36,256 bases of DNA, from contig NZ_WTYV01000011.1 in NCBI RefSeq assembly GCF_009827655.1, forward strand, positions 1 to 36,256. The letters are read 5' to 3'. Each line of letters opens with the position of its first letter. Position 1 is the stretch's first letter. The DNA comes from Alteraurantiacibacter buctensis (GTDB lineage Bacteria > Pseudomonadota > Alphaproteobacteria > Sphingomonadales > Sphingomonadaceae). The position numbers and the translations under genes are program-made. Under the pieces are notes generated by a model. That model saw only the letters and a list, made by a program, of their open reading frames with translations. It was not told the origin of the DNA and searched no databases. Of the stretch, positions 22,625 to 30,959 are shown piece after piece.

Positions 22625-24429
22625 CGCGCCGCTTCCCCCGCCCCTTCCCGCCGCTGCCGCCGTTCGGCAGCGATCGTCCGCGCGTGGTCTTCTCCCACGC
22701 GGCGCGGGGCGGCGGAACCCCCGCTGGCGGGGGGATGGAACGAGTGGCACATGGCGCAGGTGCTGGGCACTTCGGCGCTGCGGTCCCCCTCGCCCATGTG
22801 GCAGTCGCGGCAGGATGCCAGATCGGGGATCAGCAGGTCGCTCGCCGCGTCGGACGTTTCCGCCGCGTGGCAACTGGTGCAGTCTTCCTGCTCGTGCGCC
22901 TTGTGATCGAACCAGCCGTGGTTGAAATAGCGGTCGATCTGCGTCACCGGCATCACCGCCAGCGGCCCGTCGGACGGGTTTCCGCGCAGGTGGCAATCGC
23001 CGCACAGGCCATCGGTGTTGAGGGCCGAGGCGCGCAGAGACGTGGGCGAGACGGCGCTGAAATTGCTGTAGTAGAGGCCGCCTTCGCCAAATTCGCCCGG
23101 GCGGCGGCGGTTGCTGACGATGGGGCGGCGGCCCACCCGGTCCAGTGCTCGCAGGTCTGCCTCGGCCTGGTCAAGATCGCCGTGGCTCAGCGTGCGGAAG
23201 GTGCTGCCCACCTTGTCATAGACAAGGCTGTGGCAGGCCTCGCAATCGTCCTCCATGTCCACCGGCAGGAAGCCCACGCCGTCGGCCGTTTCCTGATGGC
23301 AATCGACGCATTCCAGCACCCCGCCATAGCCGGCGCGCGCGCCCAGCCGGCGGGCCATCTGCGTCACCCCGCCGCGCGCATCCAGGTGCATGTCATGCGG
23401 GAACTTGAGGCCGGGGAACGAGCGCGGGTTGACGCTTTGCGACACGCGCTGCGGCTGCGTCACCCCGTCACGCGGCAGGGCGGCCACCTGGAATTCCGGG
23501 TGCATGGTGCCGAAATCGCGCGCGTTGCCCAGCGCCGTATCGGTCAGCCGCGCATCCAGCGTGCCGTGGCAATCGGCGCAGAAGCGCTGGCGGGTGGGTT
23601 CCATCCGGCCGGCGCCCTCATGCTCGGTATGGCAATCACTGCACGCGCCGGGGCCGGGCTTGCCGAAGGCGTGGGCCACGTTCCACAGCAGGGCATCGGT
23701 GCCGGTGAATTCGGGCATCCCGCGTGTCAGCCGCGGAGCCTCGGCATGGTCGCCGATGTCCTCGTGGCAGGTCAGGCACGTCTGGTCCTGCACCGGCTGG
23801 AAGGGTTCGACGTGGCAGGCCTCGCACTGGTTCTCCAGCGCGTGGTGCGCGGTGGAAAGCGCGCCGGATGACCAGCTCGCATCCATCAGCACAGCGCCGG
23901 GCCGGTCGATATCCGGTTCCACATCGGGCTTGGTCAGGCTGGACCACACGGGCACGGCCAGGAAGGCCAGCAGCACCACGGCAAGCCCGATCCAGGCCAT
24001 CGCCCGCTTGCCCGGCATGGCGGCGGCCAGGCCGAACTGGCGCAGCCGGTCCTTCCCCTCGCCCTCATCGTCGGCAACCTGGCGAATGGTGATGACCGTG
24101 CGCGGACCTGCATCGCCCGCTTCCTGCGAGAAGGCCAGGCGATAGGAGCCCAGCCCCACCTCGCCGCCGCGCACCGGGTCCACGCTCGCCTGCATCTCGG
24201 CGCGCCCGTCCAGCGTGAAACCCAGCGTGCCCAGTGCCTTCACGGTAATGAGGTTGCTGCCCGGCGTGGCGCTGATTGCCACGTGGTTTTGCTCCACCGC
24301 CAGGTCGGGCAGGTGGATGGCATTGGCGGCATCGCGCCCCACGCCAAGGCTGGCCGCGCTGACCAGCCGGTCGCGCACTATCTCGCGGCCTGCGGCGGTG
24401 AAATCGATGGTGCGGATCAGGAAGTCCAT
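22621..24429 (-). CDS. Membrane-anchored decahaem cytochrome with cytoplasmic FHA domain
   Basis: The product has 602 residues from ATG 24429, eight bases after GGGAGG. Residues about 1-110 form a forkhead-associated fold (LGVGRDAANAIHLPDLAVEQNHVAI, seen in parts): the Gly-Arg (31-32) and His (49) are conserved, but the usual phosphothreonine-binding Ser is Glu (46). One membrane helix follows (about 144-163). Residues 202-562 contain ten CXXCH sites, among them CEACH (202), CLTCH (218) and CAMCH (558), and should lie in the periplasm. FHA domains bind phosphothreonine or act as scaffolds, so a cytoplasmic signal may bear on a periplasmic wire. It lies between the dihaem b gene (14 bases upstream) and the phosphodiesterase (overlap). 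Confidence 0.9.
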   Translation of the reverse strand: MDFLIRTIDFTAAGREIVRDRLVSAASLGVGRDAANAIHLPDLAVEQNHVAISATPGSNLITVKALGTLGFTLDGRAEMQASVDPVRGGEVGLGSYRLAFSQEAGDAGPRTVITIRQVADDEGEGKDRLRQFGLAAAMPGKRAMAWIGLAVVLLAFLAVPVWSSLTKPDVEPDIDRPGAVLMDASWSSGALSTAHHALENQCEACHVEPFQPVQDQTCLTCHEDIGDHAEAPRLTRGMPEFTGTDALLWNVAHAFGKPGPGACSDCHTEHEGAGRMEPTRQRFCADCHGTLDARLTDTALGNARDFGTMHPEFQVAALPRDGVTQPQRVSQSVNPRSFPGLKFPHDMHLDARGGVTQMARRLGARAGYGGVLECVDCHQETADGVGFLPVDMEDDCEACHSLVYDKVGSTFRTLSHGDLDQAEADLRALDRVGRRPIVSNRRRPGEFGEGGLYYSNFSAVSPTSLRASALNTDGLCGDCHLRGNPSDGPLAVMPVTQIDRYFNHGWFDHKAHEQEDCTSCHAAETSDAASDLLIPDLASCRDCHMGEGDRSAEVPSTCAMCHSFHPPASGGSAAPRRVGEDHARTIAAERRQRREGAGEAAR

Positions 24430-24443
24430 CAGTGTCGCCTCCC

Positions 24444-25301
24444 TCACCAGTAGTAGAACACGCTGACGACGTGCGCCGTCAGCGCCCCCAGCAGGGCAAT
24501 GGTCAAGGGCACGTGGACGAACAACCACACCTCCAGCATGGCGCGCAGGCGCAGGTGCTGGCGGATCTGTTCAAGCTGCGCGCGCCGCTTGGCCAGCAAC
24601 GAGAGCACGCGCTGTTCCGCCGGGGTATCGGCCAGGCCCACCAGTCCGTCGATCGCGGCGCTGGTGCGGCAGTGGCGCAGGCGGCCGGTGAGGCGCATGG
24701 CCAGGCCCCCGGCGAAGGGATCCTGCTCCAGCGCGGCGATCACCAGGTCGCTCTCCTGCCGCCCCAGCGGCTGGGCCGCGGCCTCAAGCTGCCGGTCCAG
24801 CGCATCGAGCGCGTCCAGCATCTGCGCCTTGGTCATCTCGCGCCGGTTGTTGCTGAGGCGGGCGGGCAGCACGGCATAGACGACGATGCCATAGACGCCC
24901 GAGGCGATCACCAGCATCATCAGCGTATAGGCCAGCGTGTGCACGTTCCAGCCGAACTGGAACCCGGTGTGCAACGTGGCGATCACGATCAGCGACAGGC
25001 CCAGGTACACATGGGCGCTGGTCCAGGCCTTCAGCGACCAGACCCCCGGGTTCATCCGCCGCTTGCGAATGCCGAGGAGGGACAGCCACACGATCAGCCC
25101 CGCGCCGATCGTGCCCAGGGTATAGCCGTACCAGGTGCCGCCGTTAGGGCGCGGCTCCACATCGATGAAGGCATAGGCGACGATGGCGGCAAGCGACAGC
25201 ACCGTCGCCACCTTCAGCCAGCGCATGCGCTTGTGGATCAGGAAGCCTTCATGATCGCTCTCGCGCGTCCGGCGGCGGGGAGTGGATGCGGCGCTAGCCA
25301 T
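24444..25301 (-). CDS. Integral membrane dihaem b-type cytochrome-like protein
   Basis: The product has 285 residues with about five membrane helices (about 30-46, 60-78, 94-112, 123-145 and 258-282) and a charged cytoplasmic-looking loop between helices four and five (about 150-255). Two helices each carry a pair of His spaced 14 residues apart, H97/H111 and H263/H277, the classic geometry for two stacked haems b bridged across the membrane, as in cytochrome b and b561-like proteins. The start overlaps the stop of the Fe-S oxidoreductase (ATGA at 25298-25301 on the minus strand), so the two are made together. It should pass electrons between the cytoplasmic Fe-S protein or quinone and the periplasmic FHA-decahaem protein. 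No exact family was identified. Confidence 0.8.
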   Translation of the reverse strand: MASAASTPRRRTRESDHEGFLIHKRMRWLKVATVLSLAAIVAYAFIDVEPRPNGGTWYGYTLGTIGAGLIVWLSLLGIRKRRMNPGVWSLKAWTSAHVYLGLSLIVIATLHTGFQFGWNVHTLAYTLMMLVIASGVYGIVVYAVLPARLSNNRREMTKAQMLDALDALDRQLEAAAQPLGRQESDLVIAALEQDPFAGGLAMRLTGRLRHCRTSAAIDGLVGLADTPAEQRVLSLLAKRRAQLEQIRQHLRLRAMLEVWLFVHVPLTIALLGALTAHVVSVFYYW

Positions 25302-27844
25302 CAGTCCAGCCCTCCTTCACCGGTCACGGTCAGGAACTTCTCCGGTGCCACGCGGATCGCTGCGCCGGTGGGGCAGGCGCGCACGCAGGCGGGGCCGCCG
25401 TCTATCCCTGAACACATGTCGCACTTGACCGCCTGCTTGGCGGTGCTGAGGCCCTGCGCCTCGGCCTTCTTCTTGCGCCATGAATAGCTCGCCTCGCCCG
25501 GCCCCGGCCCCTTGCCAAACAACAGCCAGGTGAGCAGGCCCGGCTTTTCGGGCGGCTTGGCGTCCATGCGGATCACGCCATAGGGGCAGTTGCGCTGGCA
25601 GTTGCCGCAGCCGATGCAGGTGTTGTCGATGAACACCTCGCCATCGGGGCCGCGCTTGATGGCGTTGGGCGGGCAATCGGCCATGCAGTGCGGATGCTCG
25701 CAATGACGGCAACTGGTGGGCACGTGCAGGTGGGCAAAGGTCTTGCCCGCTTCCCGGTTGAGGCGGGACAGGCCTTCGTGGCTGTCGGCGCAGGCCTTTT
25801 CGCAGTTGTCGCAACCCACGCACAGCGTCTCGTCGATCAGCAGCGCATCGGTCGCCTCGCCGATGCCGTTGTCGATCAGGAACTGGGCAGTTTGCGAATA
25901 CATGTCCGCCGCCGAACCGAAGGTGGCTTTCCGCTCCTCGACAAAGGCGTTGATCCGGCGGCGGCCTTCCATGTCGGCCAGAGCGCGCTGGCGCACGGCA
26001 GGCTTGGCATCGAGCAGGGCGTTGAACAGCTCGCCGGGGAACTTCACCACCTCGCTCTTGATCGCCGCCTTGACCGTGGCCGTGCGGGCCGATCCGTCGA
26101 TCACCGCCATTTCGCCGAAATAGCTGCCGGCGGGCAGGTAGCTGAGAAACACCGGCTTGCCGCCAATGTCCTTTTCCACAACCATCGATCCGCGACGGAT
26201 GATGTAGATGTCCTTGTCATCCGCGCCTTCGGTGACGACTACCGTGCCGGCGGGCTTTTCCTGCACTTCGGCGGCGTCCACCAGCGGGGCAACATCCTCG
26301 CGCGTCAGGCCCGAACCGAACATCTGCAACAGTTGCCGCTCGATCGAGATACGCTCGATCGCCCGCTTGGCCGCCGGCACCTGCGATTGCAGCTTGAGCG
26401 CGGCGAGGCGCGAGATTTCCACCACGATGGTGTCTTCCGCCGCGCGGACGGTCGCGCCGCGGCGGCGGCCGGAAATCAGGCCGACCTCGCCGAAGATCGA
26501 ACCCGCCTCGATCGGCACCGTGATCGACGGATCGGCCGGATTGACCTCGACCGCCACCGAGCCGCTGGCGATGCCGAACAGCGATGATCCGGGCGCGTCA
26601 CGCTCGAAGATCACCTCGCCCGCACGGTAGAACCGCGCCTCCGAATCGAGCATGAACTCGCGCATCTGCAGGCCGTTCATGCCGTTCAGGATCGACACCC
26701 TGGTGCGCAGGAATTCCAGCCATTCGTCGGTGCTGCGGTTGCCCGGCAGGTTCCTGAACTTCTCGGCGATGATCGGCTCGTCGGCGGGCTTGAGCGAGGT
26801 GTTGCCGTTGATGAACTCGACGACGTCATAGCCCTGGTTCATGCAGTGCTTGATCAGCGGATAGCCCGCCAGCGCACCGATCACGAAAATGCCCGGCGCG
26901 GTCGATTCGAACACCGGTGACAGCCTGGGGTAGGCGCTGCGGTCCTCGCTGGAGAATTCGATGCCGCATTCCTCGACGAAGGCGCGCGGCGGGGCCGAGC
27001 CGATGCGGGCGATGATCCGGTCACATGGAATCCGCAGCTCACCATCGCGGGTGGTCAGCGTGATCCAGCCGGGTTCGATTGACTTCGTCTCGCTCCCGGT
27101 CCGCACGGTCAGCTTGCCCGCCTCGTGATCGGCCATCAGCGCGCTAACGTTGGCGGCCTTGGCGGTCGGGAATTCGTTGCCGCGGTTGAGGATCGACACG
27201 GTGTTGCGCTGCGCCGGGTCCTCGGCCAGGCCGCGGGCGTTCTCGATCCCGGCGTCGCCGGTGCCGACGATGACGATGTGCTCGTCGACATACTCGGCCG
27301 GATCGTCGAGCTGGTACTGCACGTGCGGCAGGTCCGCACCCGGACAACGCATCAGGTTGGGATTGCCCTGGGTGCCGATGGCGAGGACGACATTGTCGGC
27401 AATCACCGTCTCGCCGTTGCTGAGTTCGATCGCATAGGGCGGAGCGTGGCGCTGCACTTCCTTGACCGACTTCGTGCCATCGCGCGCGCGGGTGACGATC
27501 TGCTGCACGCTGCCGGGAATCGGATCGCCGGTGCCGCGGATCGCCTTGACCTCGGCATTGTACTTCACGTTGACCTTGTGCGCGGCCACCTGTTCATCCC
27601 AGGTGCCCAGGATCGCCTCGCGCTTGCCGGCATCGAAATCGAGGTCCGAGCGCAGGACAAGGTTGGATGGCGTGGCCATCACGTGCTTGCCCTTCTGGTA
27701 CTTGTAGATGGTGTCCGACAGGTGGTCGGTCTTCTCGATGAGCATGTGGCTCAACCCCAGCTCCGCCGCGTGGGCAGCCGCGCTGAGGCCCGCGGGGCCG
27801 GAGCCCACGATCGCAACCTTCACCCGCCCCGGATTCGAAGCCAT
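25301..27844 (-). CDS. FAD/NAD(P) oxidoreductase with two cyclic-nucleotide-binding domains and four [4Fe-4S] motifs
   Basis: The product has 847 residues from ATG 27844, five bases after GGGGGGA. Domains in order: an FAD fold (VAIVGSGPAGL, G14-x-G16-x-x-G19) with an NAD(P) fold (IVIVGTGDAGIEN, about 190-202), YpdA/thioredoxin-reductase-like, up to about 350; cyclic-nucleotide-binding domain 1 (about 395-480, FGE at 451-453, Arg at 462); domain 2 (about 515-610, FGE at 576-578, Arg at 587); and a ferredoxin part with four Cys4 sets (675-685, 712-724, 743-753, 808-824) of the DmsB/NrfC type. Both nucleotide pockets keep the Glu and Arg that grip the cyclic phosphate. There is no signal peptide, so it is cytoplasmic. 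It probably moves electrons from NAD(P)H to the dihaem b protein under cAMP control; direction and control are inferred. Confidence 0.92.
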   Translation of the reverse strand: MASNPGRVKVAIVGSGPAGLSAAAHAAELGLSHMLIEKTDHLSDTIYKYQKGKHVMATPSNLVLRSDLDFDAGKREAILGTWDEQVAAHKVNVKYNAEVKAIRGTGDPIPGSVQQIVTRARDGTKSVKEVQRHAPPYAIELSNGETVIADNVVLAIGTQGNPNLMRCPGADLPHVQYQLDDPAEYVDEHIVIVGTGDAGIENARGLAEDPAQRNTVSILNRGNEFPTAKAANVSALMADHEAGKLTVRTGSETKSIEPGWITLTTRDGELRIPCDRIIARIGSAPPRAFVEECGIEFSSEDRSAYPRLSPVFESTAPGIFVIGALAGYPLIKHCMNQGYDVVEFINGNTSLKPADEPIIAEKFRNLPGNRSTDEWLEFLRTRVSILNGMNGLQMREFMLDSEARFYRAGEVIFERDAPGSSLFGIASGSVAVEVNPADPSITVPIEAGSIFGEVGLISGRRRGATVRAAEDTIVVEISRLAALKLQSQVPAAKRAIERISIERQLLQMFGSGLTREDVAPLVDAAEVQEKPAGTVVVTEGADDKDIYIIRRGSMVVEKDIGGKPVFLSYLPAGSYFGEMAVIDGSARTATVKAAIKSEVVKFPGELFNALLDAKPAVRQRALADMEGRRRINAFVEERKATFGSAADMYSQTAQFLIDNGIGEATDALLIDETLCVGCDNCEKACADSHEGLSRLNREAGKTFAHLHVPTSCRHCEHPHCMADCPPNAIKRGPDGEVFIDNTCIGCGNCQRNCPYGVIRMDAKPPEKPGLLTWLLFGKGPGPGEASYSWRKKKAEAQGLSTAKQAVKCDMCSGIDGGPACVRACPTGAAIRVAPEKFLTVTGEGGLD

Positions 27845-27887
27845 CACCGTCCCCCCAGACGATTCGTTATGCCGCAAACCCTGGCCG

Positions 27888-27917
27888 TTGAAAACCGCTG
27901 GCGACGCGGCCTATCAT
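27888..27917 (+). promoter_or_regulatory. Sigma-70-like promoter of the TPR-TpsB-TpsA unit
   Basis: TTGAAA (27888-27893) and TATCAT (27912-27917) are spaced by 18 bases, a near-consensus sigma-70 promoter in a GC-rich context. Transcription would start near 27924, after the ATG at 27918. This supports the TTG start at 27942 for the next gene. It lies in the divergent gap next to the Fe-S oxidoreductase gene. Confidence 0.5.
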
Positions 27918-27941
27918 ATGGCCGCAAGCGAGGGGGCGACA

Positions 27942-28913
27942 TTGGACGAAAGCGACGCGGCAGCCCGCACGGGCAAACCGGCCGGAGACTGGAAGAAGGG
28001 TGCAGCCCTCGCGCTGGTGGCCGTGGTGGCGCTGGCCGGGGCGGCCGTGTGGCGGTTGGCCGACGGGAACCTGGCCAGCCTGTTCGCCTCGGCGGAGGAG
28101 CCGGTGGCCAGCACCGGCGATGCGGAGCTGGATTCGCTGCTGGCGGCCACTCAAGCCTCGCCCGACAGTGCCGAAGCCTGGCAGCGGCTGGCCTTTGCCT
28201 ATTTCGCCCGCAACCTGTTTGCCCAGGCTGCCGAGGCCTATGACAAGGCCGCCAGCATCGCGCCCGAAAGCGCGGTCCTGTGGTCATCGCTGGGCGAGGC
28301 GCGGGTGATGGCGAGCGAGAGCGACCCCATGCCCGCCCCCGCCCTCGCCGCCTTCCGCCGCGCGCTGGAACTGGACGCCAAGGACCCGCGCGCCCGCTAT
28401 TTCATGGCCGTGAACAAGGATCTGGGAGGCGACCACGAGGGGGCGATTGCCGACTGGCTGGCCCTGCTGGCCGATACCCCGCCCGGTGCCCCGTGGGAAA
28501 CCGACCTGGTGCGCACGATCCAGCAGGTGGGCCAGCGCGAGGGCACGGACCTGCAACCGCGCATCGATACCGCGCTGGCCGCCCGCGCCGACCTTCCCCA
28601 GGGCCCCGCCGCGCTTCCCGGCGCCCCGCCTGCCATGGCCGGCATTCCCGGCCCCACGCAGGAACAGTTGGCCGCCGCTTCCTCAATCCCGCCCAGCCAG
28701 CAGCAGGACATGGCCGAAGCCATGGTCGCCCGCCTGGCCACGCGGCTGGAAAGCAACCCGCAGAACGTGGATGGCTGGATCATGCTGATGCGCAGCTATC
28801 GCCAGCTTGGCCGGGACGAGCAGGCCCGCAGTGCCTATGCCCGCGCCTTGCAGGCCAACCCCGGCGCGGCGGAGCAGCTGCGCGCCGCGGCGGAGACGCT
28901 GGGCCTGCAATAA
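27942..28913 (+). CDS. CcmI/NrfG-like TPR protein, cytochrome c maturation type
   Basis: The product has 323 residues if translation starts at TTG 27942, five bases after an AGGGGG ribosome-binding site (27931-27936); the ATG at 27918 has no such site and lies inside or before the likely promoter. A short cytoplasmic tail and one membrane helix (about residues 22-40) precede TPR helices in the periplasm: SAEAWQRLAFAYFARNLFAQ, then PESAVLWSSLGEARVM and a later DGWIMLMRSYRQLGRDEQA. CcmI/NrfG proteins present apocytochromes to the haem lyase. Being divergent from genes for many haem c sites, this may be a dedicated helper for them. An Ala-Pro-rich linker (about 205-245) divides the TPR blocks. 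The general TPR role is firm; the cytochrome role is likely. Confidence 0.75.
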   Translation: MDESDAAARTGKPAGDWKKGAALALVAVVALAGAAVWRLADGNLASLFASAEEPVASTGDAELDSLLAATQASPDSAEAWQRLAFAYFARNLFAQAAEAYDKAASIAPESAVLWSSLGEARVMASESDPMPAPALAAFRRALELDAKDPRARYFMAVNKDLGGDHEGAIADWLALLADTPPGAPWETDLVRTIQQVGQREGTDLQPRIDTALAARADLPQGPAALPGAPPAMAGIPGPTQEQLAAASSIPPSQQQDMAEAMVARLATRLESNPQNVDGWIMLMRSYRQLGRDEQARSAYARALQANPGAAEQLRAAAETLGLQ

Positions 28914-29090
28914 CAGGCGGATAGCAGAATTTCGTCGCATTGTCGTTGCCCGCGCATGGCGGGCGCGCCATAAGCGGATTTACGGGGATCGCACACATCG
29001 CATCTGCGCCAACGGGCGGGAGACCGGCATCACAGGCCGGCACCGCAATCGTCAAGGCGTGGGGCACCGGCCAAGGGGGAAGGGCGGGTT

Positions 29091-30938
29091 TTGCTGAGCT
29101 TGGTTCACGATTCAGGACATTTGCGCCCCGTCGGCAGGGCATCGGGCACCCGTGTGCTGGCGAGCATGCTGGCGCTTGCCGCCGGCCTTGGCAGTTCCGC
29201 CGCTCTGGCGCAGCAATTGCCGCCCGGCGCCGTCACTCCGCCCACCCGCAGCGAACTGCTGCCCCCCGAAGTGCGCCAGGACGAGCGCCGCACCACCATC
29301 AGCGTCGATGGCGGGCTGGAGCGCGGCCCCTGCGCGCTGGACGATCCGGCGATGGCGGAGATCCGCGTCACCCTAAGCTCGGTCCGCTTCACGGGAGCCG
29401 AGGCCGCGCCCGGTGTGGACCTGGACGAAGCCGCCCGGCCCTACCTTGGCCGCGAACTGCCGCTGTCCGTGCTGTGCGACATCCGCGCCCGCGCCAGCGA
29501 GGCCCTGGCCGATGCCGGCTACCTGGCGGCGGTGGAAATCCCCGAGCAGCGGCTGGATGGCGGCGCGGCGGAACTGCGCGTGATTGTGGGCCGCCTGGTG
29601 GCGGTGCGCGTGCGCGGCGAACCGGGCGGCAGCATGGGCGTGCTGGAGCGCTACCTGCAGCACCTGGTCGACCAGCCGGTGTTCAACGTCAACGAGGCCG
29701 AGCGCTACCTGCTGCTGGCCGACGACATTCCCGGCATGGACGTGCGCCTGTCGCTGCGCGCTGCGGCCAATGGCCAGCCGGGTGACCTGATCGGCGAGAT
29801 CGCCGTGGTGGCGCAATCGGCGCAGGTCAGCTTCAACCTGCAAAACATGGGCAGCCGTGAACTGGGCCGCTTCGGCGGCACCTTGGGCGCACAGGTCTAT
29901 GGCCTGACCGGGCTGGGCGATGTCACCAGCATTTCGCTGTTCTCCTCGCACGACTTTGCCGAGCAGCAGACCGTGCAGGTGGCGCACGATTTCCTGGCTG
30001 GCGGCGATGGCCTGAAGCTGGGCGGGCAGCTTACGCTGGGCTGGGCCCATCCTACTCTGGGCATTGCCGGGTTCGACGTGCGCTCCGAAACGCTGTTCGG
30101 CAGCGTGCGCGCCGCCTGGCCGCTGGTCCGCACGCAGGCGCAGGCCGTGGTGCTCAGCACCGGTCTGGACATAGTCGACCAGGATGTGCGGGCCAACCGC
30201 TTCCTGCTCTCGCGCGACCGGGTGCGGGTGGCCTGGCTGCGGATGGACGGCAGCCAGACCGACAGTGCCTCGCTGGCCCGGCAGAACGGCTATACGCCCT
30301 ATGAGCCGCGCCTGCGGCTGGCCTATGGCATGGAACTGCGCCGCGGCCTGTCGATCCTGGGCGCCAACCCCGATTGCCGCGCCGCGCTGCTGGCCTGCAC
30401 CGCCAGCAAGAAACTTCCCAGCCGGATCGAGCAGGATCCCACCGCCACCCTGCTGCGGCTGGACCTGGCGGCGGAATTCCGCCCCGTGCCAGCCTTCACC
30501 GTGGCCGTGCGCGTCGCCGCGCAGGGGGCCAGCAATGCCCTGCCCGCCTTCGAGGAAATGACCGGCGGCAACTATTCCACCGGGCGCGGTTACGATCCCG
30601 GCGCGATCACGGGCGACCGGGGGGTCTCGGGCTCGCTGGAGTTCCGCCTGGGCTCGCTGATCCCGCGCGGGGCCGATGCCTATGCGGTGCAGCCGTTCGC
30701 CTTCGTCGATGCGGCGCGCCTCAATGATCGCGATCCCAGCCAGCGCGGATTGAACCCGGACAAGTTGGTTTCGGTCGGCGGCGGCGTGCGCTTTGCCTGG
30801 GCCCGCGGCATGCAGGGAGAAGTGGCCATGGCCGTGCCGCTGCACCGCACCGACAACCAGGTGCTGGGCGGCCGTCCGCACGGCGATGCCCGCCTGCTGT
30901 TCTCGATCACCAGCCGCCTGTTGCCCTGGGGCTTCTGA
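29091..30938 (+). CDS. TpsB-type outer-membrane transporter of a two-partner secretion system
   Basis: The product has 615 residues from TTG 29091, with AAGGGCGGG just upstream; the next in-frame ATG (near 29166) would remove most of the signal peptide. The signal ends near ALAQ (about 40). A POTRA-type ShlB domain (about 90-200; LSSVRFTGAEA, RASEALADAGYLAAVEIPEQRLDGG seen in parts) is followed by a barrel domain with RLRLAYGMELRRG and NYSTGRGYDPGAITGD, the VRGY-like conserved loop of TpsB/Omp85 proteins, and a C-terminal Phe (LLPWGF). It should export the TpsA exoprotein encoded 21 bases downstream through the outer membrane. The 177 bases before it hold a 6-bp hairpin but no convincing separate promoter, so co-transcription with the TPR gene is possible. 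Confidence 0.9.
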   Translation: MLSLVHDSGHLRPVGRASGTRVLASMLALAAGLGSSAALAQQLPPGAVTPPTRSELLPPEVRQDERRTTISVDGGLERGPCALDDPAMAEIRVTLSSVRFTGAEAAPGVDLDEAARPYLGRELPLSVLCDIRARASEALADAGYLAAVEIPEQRLDGGAAELRVIVGRLVAVRVRGEPGGSMGVLERYLQHLVDQPVFNVNEAERYLLLADDIPGMDVRLSLRAAANGQPGDLIGEIAVVAQSAQVSFNLQNMGSRELGRFGGTLGAQVYGLTGLGDVTSISLFSSHDFAEQQTVQVAHDFLAGGDGLKLGGQLTLGWAHPTLGIAGFDVRSETLFGSVRAAWPLVRTQAQAVVLSTGLDIVDQDVRANRFLLSRDRVRVAWLRMDGSQTDSASLARQNGYTPYEPRLRLAYGMELRRGLSILGANPDCRAALLACTASKKLPSRIEQDPTATLLRLDLAAEFRPVPAFTVAVRVAAQGASNALPAFEEMTGGNYSTGRGYDPGAITGDRGVSGSLEFRLGSLIPRGADAYAVQPFAFVDAARLNDRDPSQRGLNPDKLVSVGGGVRFAWARGMQGEVAMAVPLHRTDNQVLGGRPHGDARLLFSITSRLLPWGF

Positions 30939-30959
30939 TGTACCGGAGTTTGTAAAGCG

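Noticed and set aside
22625..23005. N-terminal extension of the phosphodiesterase to 410 residues
   Set aside because: The extra 127 residues are Arg/Pro-rich and lie out of frame over the end of the FHA-decahaem gene; the metallophosphoesterase fold begins exactly at ATG 22624.
28948..28964. Hairpin GCCCGC-N5-GCGGGC between the TPR and TpsB genes
   Set aside because: Short stem, no T run; cannot be called a terminator.
30938..30956. Five-codon ATG frame just before the TpsA start
   Set aside because: Too short to judge and lacks a ribosome-binding site of its own.
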